Positions 6,505 to 11,541 of a DNA stretch of 11,541 bases are shown here, piece after piece (position 1 is the stretch's first letter; every line of letters starts with the position of its first letter). The notes beneath the pieces were generated by a model. The model worked only from the letters and a program-made list of their open reading frames with translations, was not told the origin of the DNA and ran no database searches. The position numbers and the translations under genes are program-made. Source of the stretch: Anaerolineae bacterium (lineage in GTDB: Bacteria > Chloroflexota > Anaerolineae > JACIWP01); the NCBI GenBank assembly GCA_014360855.1, contig JACIWP010000083.1:1-11541 (forward strand). The letters are read 5' to 3'.

Positions 6505-7536
6505 TCAGGGAACCACCACCGTACGGACAACCCCGCTTCCGAAATGTTCCAGCTCATCCATGGCCGCGTTGATGGCGGCCGCATCGAGGGGAATCGTGCG
6601 GGTCACGACGGCGGAGAGGTCCAGGGCCTTGCGGCGGGCCAGCTCCAGCAGAAGAGGAATCTCCTGGGCGAGGTGGTCAGAGCTTCCGATGAGCTGGGCC
6701 TCGCGCAGAACGAAATCGCGGTAGGGGTGGATGGGTAGCGTGCGGTCGCTCAGTCCCACCAGAACGACGCGGCCGAAGATGCCCACCGCGTCGATCGCCT
6801 GGCGGATGGTGGCCGGCAGGCCGATCAGCTCCACCGCCACATCCACGCCGGCGCCGCCGGTCAGTTCACGAATCTGCTCCACCGCATCTCCTCTGCGGTT
6901 ATCAATGGGGACCGCCCCGAAGCGTTTGGCCAGTTCCAGCTTGGCCGGGTCAATGTCCACCGCAAATACCTCGATGGCGCCAAAGGCTCTGGCTAGCTGG
7001 ACCGCGGACATGCCCAATCCGCCCACGCCAAAGATGGCGACGCGTTCGCCGGCCTGCAGGCCGGCCTTGCGCAGGGCATGGAAAGATGTCGCGGAGGAAC
7101 ACATCATGATGGCGCCGATCTCAAAGGATATCTCAGGGGGCAGGATGAAGACATTCCGCGCCGGCACGGCAATGTATTCCGCGAAGCCGCCATCGCGGTA
7201 TTTACCGATCATGGAAGCATGCCGGCAGAACTGCTCTGATCCCCGCGCGCAGTATTCGCATTCCCCGCAGGTGATGAGATAGTGGAGGCATACGCGATCG
7301 CCCGGCCGGACGTTGGTCACCTCTTCGCCGACTGCCGCGACGACGCCGGCGACCTCATGGCCGAGGGTGAGGGGGAGTGGGCCGGCGGGGGATATGCCGG
7401 CGCGGTAGTGGACGTCAGAGTGGCAGATGCCGGCGGCCTTGACCTGCACCAGGATATCACGCCGGCCGACTGCCGGCACCGGTATCTCCTGCATCTGCAA
7501 AGGCTGACCGATCTCCACCAGGCGGACCGCTTTCAT
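6505..7536 (-). CDS. Zinc-dependent medium-chain alcohol dehydrogenase, 343 aa
   Basis: This medium-chain dehydrogenase probably oxidises an alcohol, or reduces an aldehyde or ketone, with NAD(H). Catalytic zinc ligands are Cys38 (GICHSD), His60-Glu61 (GHEVAGVV) and Cys146 (MMCSSAT). The structural zinc site is CGECEYC plus Cys104 (C90, C93, C96, C104). The Rossmann loop is FGVGGLG (169-175). The acidic residue at the end of the next strand (Asp194 in VFAVDID) favours NAD over NADP. The 343-residue length is standard. The frame runs open further upstream to 7767, but the ATG at 7536 starts where the family starts (MKAVRLVE) and has AAGGAG seven bases upstream. It is monocistronic, has its own promoter, and is divergent from the DUF2804 gene. 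The substrate cannot be inferred from neighbours. Confidence 0.95.
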   Translation of the reverse strand: MKAVRLVEIGQPLQMQEIPVPAVGRRDILVQVKAAGICHSDVHYRAGISPAGPLPLTLGHEVAGVVAAVGEEVTNVRPGDRVCLHYLITCGECEYCARGSEQFCRHASMIGKYRDGGFAEYIAVPARNVFILPPEISFEIGAIMMCSSATSFHALRKAGLQAGERVAIFGVGGLGMSAVQLARAFGAIEVFAVDIDPAKLELAKRFGAVPIDNRRGDAVEQIRELTGGAGVDVAVELIGLPATIRQAIDAVGIFGRVVLVGLSDRTLPIHPYRDFVLREAQLIGSSDHLAQEIPLLLELARRKALDLSAVVTRTIPLDAAAINAAMDELEHFGSGVVRTVVVP

Positions 7537-7543
7537 AATAAAA

Positions 7544-7549
7544 CTCCTT
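7544..7549 (-). promoter_or_regulatory. Shine-Dalgarno that decides the alcohol dehydrogenase start
   Basis: AAGGAG on the minus strand sits seven bases before the ATG at 7536. It rules against the longer open frame, whose extra N-terminus would run through the promoter itself. Confidence 0.85.
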
Positions 7550-7570
7550 CGAGGTGTAGGTTGCACAGCA

Positions 7571-7599
7571 ATCATAGCAAATGAACGCGCCGGCGTCAA
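7571..7599 (-). promoter_or_regulatory. Sigma-70-type promoter for the alcohol dehydrogenase gene
   Basis: On the minus strand TTGACG (7599-7594) and TATGAT (7576-7571) are separated by 17 bases, a near-consensus promoter. The start would be near 7564, giving a leader of about 28 bases. Its -35 is only 20 bases from the -35 of the divergent promoter, so one regulator bound at 7600-7619 could affect both. Confidence 0.8.
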
Positions 7600-7619
7600 T
7601 CGGAGCGGAGCAGGGGTAA

Positions 7620-7649
7620 TTGACCTTCCCCACCTACCTGCGATATACT
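7620..7649 (+). promoter_or_regulatory. Sigma-70-type promoter for the DUF2804 gene
   Basis: TTGACC (7620-7625) and TATACT (7644-7649) are separated by 18 bases. The expected start is near 7656, with a leader of about 55 bases. The promoter is back to back with the alcohol dehydrogenase promoter. Confidence 0.7.
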
Positions 7650-7710
7650 TGATGCGACAGCCCGATACGTCGGCCGTTTTCCCAGATGTCCCACCGCATG
7701 GAGGAAGCAA

Positions 7711-8760
7711 ATGAACCCATCCCACCAGCGCGAACTGTCCCACCCAGGTCCTCTTCTCGATGCCCATGGCAATCTGACCCAGGTCGGATGGGCTCGTCAG
7801 CCCATCCTGGATGCCAACCTGGAAAATGTGCGTTTCTATCCCGCGGTTCTGCGGCCTTTACAGCGCTTCCGCGTGAAATGTTGGGATTACTACGGCATCA
7901 CCACACCCACCCACTTTTTCTCCGCCACGTTGGCACACCTGGGATACGCCGGCCAGGCCTTCGTGTATATTATTGACTTCGAACGACGCACCTGCCATGA
8001 ACAGACGCTGACCATCCCGTTCGGCCGGGGTATTCACCTTGCTCCCAAGAGCACGGAAGGGGAAAGCTTCTTCGACAACGGCCGGGTAGCACTGCGCTTC
8101 CAGGCGAAACCGGATTCCCGCCATCTGTCCGTGGAGTGGCCGGCGTTCGCCGGCGCCCACCTGAATGCCGACATCACCCTGCAGATGCTGGAGGGGCACG
8201 AATCTACCGTCATCGTTATTCCCATCGGGCGCAAGCGTTTCTATTACAACCGCAAGGTGAACTGCATGCCGGCCGCCGGCCGCATCCAGTGGGGCGAAAC
8301 CCGTCTCGATCTCGACCCACAGCACTGCCTGGGCAACCTGGACTGGGGGCGCGGGGTCTGGGAGTACCGCTCCTTCTGGGTCTGGGCCAGCGCCTCCGGC
8401 TTCCTTCCCGACGGCCGCACCCTCGGGTTGAACCTGGGATTTGGCTTCGGCGACACCTCCGCCGCCACGGAAAACACCCTCCTATTGCAGGGCCGCATCC
8501 ATAAGCTGGGGCAGGTGGATTTCGAATATGACAGCCGCAATTTCATGCGTCCCTGGCGTATGACCTCGCCCGACGGCCGGCTGTCCCTGGAATTTACCCC
8601 GTTCATGGAGCGCGTGGCGCGCACGAACCTGCTTCTCATCGCTTCGGAAGTGCACCAGATGTTCGGCCACTATGAGGGCCAGGTCGTGACCGATGAAGGG
8701 GAGACCGTGTCCGTGCGGGGCCTTATCGGGTGGGTGGAGGAGCACCACGCTCGCTGGTAA
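7711..8760 (+). CDS. DUF2804 family protein, function unknown, 349 aa
   Basis: This 349-residue soluble protein matches DUF2804 as I remember it. The family signature covers DWGRGVWEYRSFWVWASASG (211-230), then LGLNLGFGFGDTSAATENTL (238-257), then a HKLGQVDFEYD segment near 266-276. An N-terminal G-x-L-x-x-x-G-W-A pattern at 20-28 also fits. The sequence is rich in beta-strand and Trp/Tyr, as expected for a lipocalin-like or carbohydrate/lipid-binding barrel, but no reaction is known to me. There is no signal peptide. The start is supported by GGAGG at 7700-7704, six bases upstream, and by a promoter at 7620-7649. It is divergent from the alcohol dehydrogenase gene and no terminator of quality follows it. 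The family call is good; a role can only be guessed. Confidence 0.88.
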   Translation: MNPSHQRELSHPGPLLDAHGNLTQVGWARQPILDANLENVRFYPAVLRPLQRFRVKCWDYYGITTPTHFFSATLAHLGYAGQAFVYIIDFERRTCHEQTLTIPFGRGIHLAPKSTEGESFFDNGRVALRFQAKPDSRHLSVEWPAFAGAHLNADITLQMLEGHESTVIVIPIGRKRFYYNRKVNCMPAAGRIQWGETRLDLDPQHCLGNLDWGRGVWEYRSFWVWASASGFLPDGRTLGLNLGFGFGDTSAATENTLLLQGRIHKLGQVDFEYDSRNFMRPWRMTSPDGRLSLEFTPFMERVARTNLLLIASEVHQMFGHYEGQVVTDEGETVSVRGLIGWVEEHHARW

Positions 8761-8794
8761 GGGCACTGTTCCTGGAAATCGCGGCCAGGAAAAA

Positions 8795-8822
8795 TTGACA
8801 AAAATTCCGTTCCCGATAAAAT
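8795..8822 (+). promoter_or_regulatory. Sigma-70-type promoter for the small zinc-finger gene
   Basis: A perfect TTGACA (8795-8800) and TAAAAT (8817-8822) are separated by 16 bases, in an A-rich stretch that stands out from the GC-rich surroundings. Transcription would start near 8829, two bases before the large palindrome. Confidence 0.75.
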
Positions 8823-8830
8823 AGCGCCTC

Positions 8831-8861
8831 GTGCACGCCTGCTGGCCCAGCAGGCGTGCAC
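8831..8861 (+). promoter_or_regulatory. Near-perfect 31-base palindrome at the 5' end of the leader
   Basis: The arms GTGCACGCCTGCTGG and CCAGCAGGCGTGCAC are perfect reverse complements around a single C. In RNA this gives a hairpin of 14 pairs with a GCC loop, almost at the first base of the predicted transcript. No T-tract follows, so it is not an intrinsic terminator for the upstream gene. GTGCAC ends both arms and recurs at 8867-8872 inside TGTGCACA. It could be an operator for a dimeric repressor or a 5' RNA stem that protects the message. Confidence 0.8.
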
Positions 8862-8898
8862 TGTGTGTGCACAACACTTATGACTCATTCCATGCATC

Positions 8899-8904
8899 AG
8901 GAGG
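8899..8904 (+). promoter_or_regulatory. Shine-Dalgarno that decides the GTG start at 8912
   Basis: A full AGGAGG lies seven bases before the GTG at 8912. The first in-frame ATG (8930) has no such site, so the GTG start is preferred. Confidence 0.85.
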
Positions 8905-8911
8905 ATGTACC

Positions 8912-9106
8912 GTGGCGCAGGCAGCAAAAATGGGAGCGGATGTGGCAACGCGAGAGGCTCGTCGCTCGCGCAACTCTGGGCACGTGTGTGTCAAGTGCGG
9001 TCGGGAAATCACCGTTGGCGAACTGCTGATGGTCGAGCAGATGGTGCTTGATGAGCGTGGTCGGGCGCGCCGCACCCGGACGCCGTATCATCGTGGGTGT
9101 TACTAA
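8912..9106 (+). CDS. 64-aa zinc-finger-like protein, function unknown
   Basis: This 64-residue protein starts at GTG and contains two cysteine-bearing knuckles: HVCVKCGREI (24-33; C26, C29) and PYHRGCY at the very C-terminus (58-64; H60, C63). The C-x2-C ... H-x2-C order with a glycine after the second Cys is what a small treble-clef or LIM-like zinc site looks like. Between them lie about 30 residues, including GRARRTRT, so the protein is basic and may bind nucleic acid. The N-terminal 20 residues (AKMGADVATREARRSR) are probably helical or disordered. It stands alone with a strong promoter, a palindromic leader, an ideal Shine-Dalgarno and a strong terminator, which suggests abundant, independently controlled expression. 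I do not recognise the family. A role in transcription, translation or ribosome function would be a guess. Confidence 0.82.
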   Translation: MAQAAKMGADVATREARRSRNSGHVCVKCGREITVGELLMVEQMVLDERGRARRTRTPYHRGCY

Positions 9107-9121
9107 TCGAACAACCCCCTA

Positions 9122-9160
9122 CGCCCTCACGAGAAATGTTTCTCGCGAGGGCGTTTTTTT
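9122..9160 (+). terminator. Intrinsic terminator of the zinc-finger gene
   Basis: CGCCCTC-A-CGAGAAA pairs with TTTCTCG-C-GAGGGCG across a TG loop, giving a 14-pair stem with one A-C mismatch. Seven Ts (9154-9160) follow directly. It begins 15 bases after the TAA at 9106 and separates this gene from alaS. Confidence 0.95.
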
Positions 9161-9242
9161 ATTCCATAGTTCAGGATGGGCCTCCTGTGACCGTATACCC
9201 TCCCTCCCTGGTTGTGCGGGACGTCCCCTGCGGCTCAAATGA

Positions 9243-9271
9243 TTGACATCCCTGCCGCGCTGTGTTAGAAT
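9243..9271 (+). promoter_or_regulatory. alaS: Sigma-70-type promoter for alaS
   Basis: TTGACA (9243-9248) and TAGAAT (9266-9271) are separated by 17 bases. The start would be near 9278, giving a leader of about 63 bases. A perfect 10-base palindrome, GGGACGTCCC (9218-9227), lies 15 bases upstream of the -35 and might be a regulator site. Confidence 0.8.
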
Positions 9272-9284
9272 ATCGTTCCGTTAT

Positions 9285-9303
9285 CGCGGAGAGATACTCC
9301 GCG
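9285..9303 (+). promoter_or_regulatory. Hairpin in the alaS leader
   Basis: CGCGGAG and CTCCGCG are perfect 7-base arms around an AGATA loop, starting about seven bases after the predicted transcription start. No T-tract follows. The leader is too short for a T-box riboswitch and none of its conserved sequences is present. It could be a 5' mRNA stem or a DNA palindrome for autoregulation. Confidence 0.6.
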
Positions 9304-9340
9304 CACATTTGGTGTGTTTGGAGGCTGGAGAGAAGAGAAT

Positions 9341-11541
<2,201 letters not shown>

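Noticed and set aside
6485..6510. GTTCC...GGAAC stem at the end of the alcohol dehydrogenase gene as a terminator
   Set aside because: Five pairs, overlaps the stop codon, and no T-tract follows on the minus strand.
5591..6724. A 377-codon open frame on the plus strand
   Set aside because: It is antisense to the cupin, ogt and the end of the alcohol dehydrogenase gene, all recognised by motifs. It has no Shine-Dalgarno and no recognisable domain.
7537..7767. The upstream extension of the alcohol dehydrogenase frame
   Set aside because: It would run through the gene's own promoter and the divergent promoter, and the family normally starts at the MKAV methionine.
8771..8789. CCTGG...CCAGG stem after the DUF2804 gene as a terminator
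   Set aside because: Only five pairs with a 9-base loop, and A rather than T follows on the plus strand.
9161..9340. T-box riboswitch upstream of alaS
   Set aside because: The leader after the predicted start is only about 63 bases and I see no T-box sequence or antiterminator.

Overview
This 11.5 kb window is GC-rich bacterial chromosome. Its genes are closely packed and several promoters are close to the sigma-70 consensus. Three things point towards a Chloroflexota (Anaerolineae-like) genome, probably from an environmental assembly: the mix of genes, a striking excess of the hexamer GCCGGC, and a Cys-rich insertion in alanyl-tRNA synthetase. The phylum is an inference and was not tested. 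No mobile element, CRISPR array, tRNA or rRNA was found.

Minus strand, right to left. (a) At 7536-6505 is a monocistronic zinc-dependent, probably NAD-linked alcohol dehydrogenase with its own promoter. (b) A transcription unit starts near 6440. It holds an O6-alkylguanine-DNA alkyltransferase (ogt type, 6382-5861), a small cupin (5842-5522), an orphan ParA/Soj-type ATPase (5512-4757), and a 150-residue four-cysteine protein (4767-4315) whose start overlaps the parA stop by 11 bases. (c) A second unit starts near 4261. It holds a polyprenol-phosphate-mannose (Dpm1-like) synthase (4203-3457) and two multi-membrane-span GT-C glycosyltransferases (3376-1319, and 1329 to beyond the left edge). 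The second pair also overlaps by 11 bases. The likely logic is that Dpm1 makes the lipid-linked sugar and the two membrane enzymes transfer it to acceptors outside the membrane.

Plus strand, left to right. A DUF2804 protein (7711-8760) is divergent from the alcohol dehydrogenase, with the two promoters back to back. Next comes a 64-residue zinc-finger-like protein (8912-9106), which has a strong promoter, a nearly perfect 31-base palindrome at the expected 5' end of its mRNA, an ideal Shine-Dalgarno, and a textbook intrinsic terminator. Then comes alaS (9341 to beyond the right edge), with its own consensus promoter and a leader hairpin.

Most genes are recognisable housekeeping or accessory genes. 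The parts least explained by known annotation are the ParA/four-cysteine pair in an operon with a DNA-repair gene, the tiny zinc-finger gene with its palindromic leader, and the repeated placement of hairpins right at predicted transcript 5' ends. Start sites, promoters and structures were read by eye. Family assignments rest on recalled motifs, not on searches.
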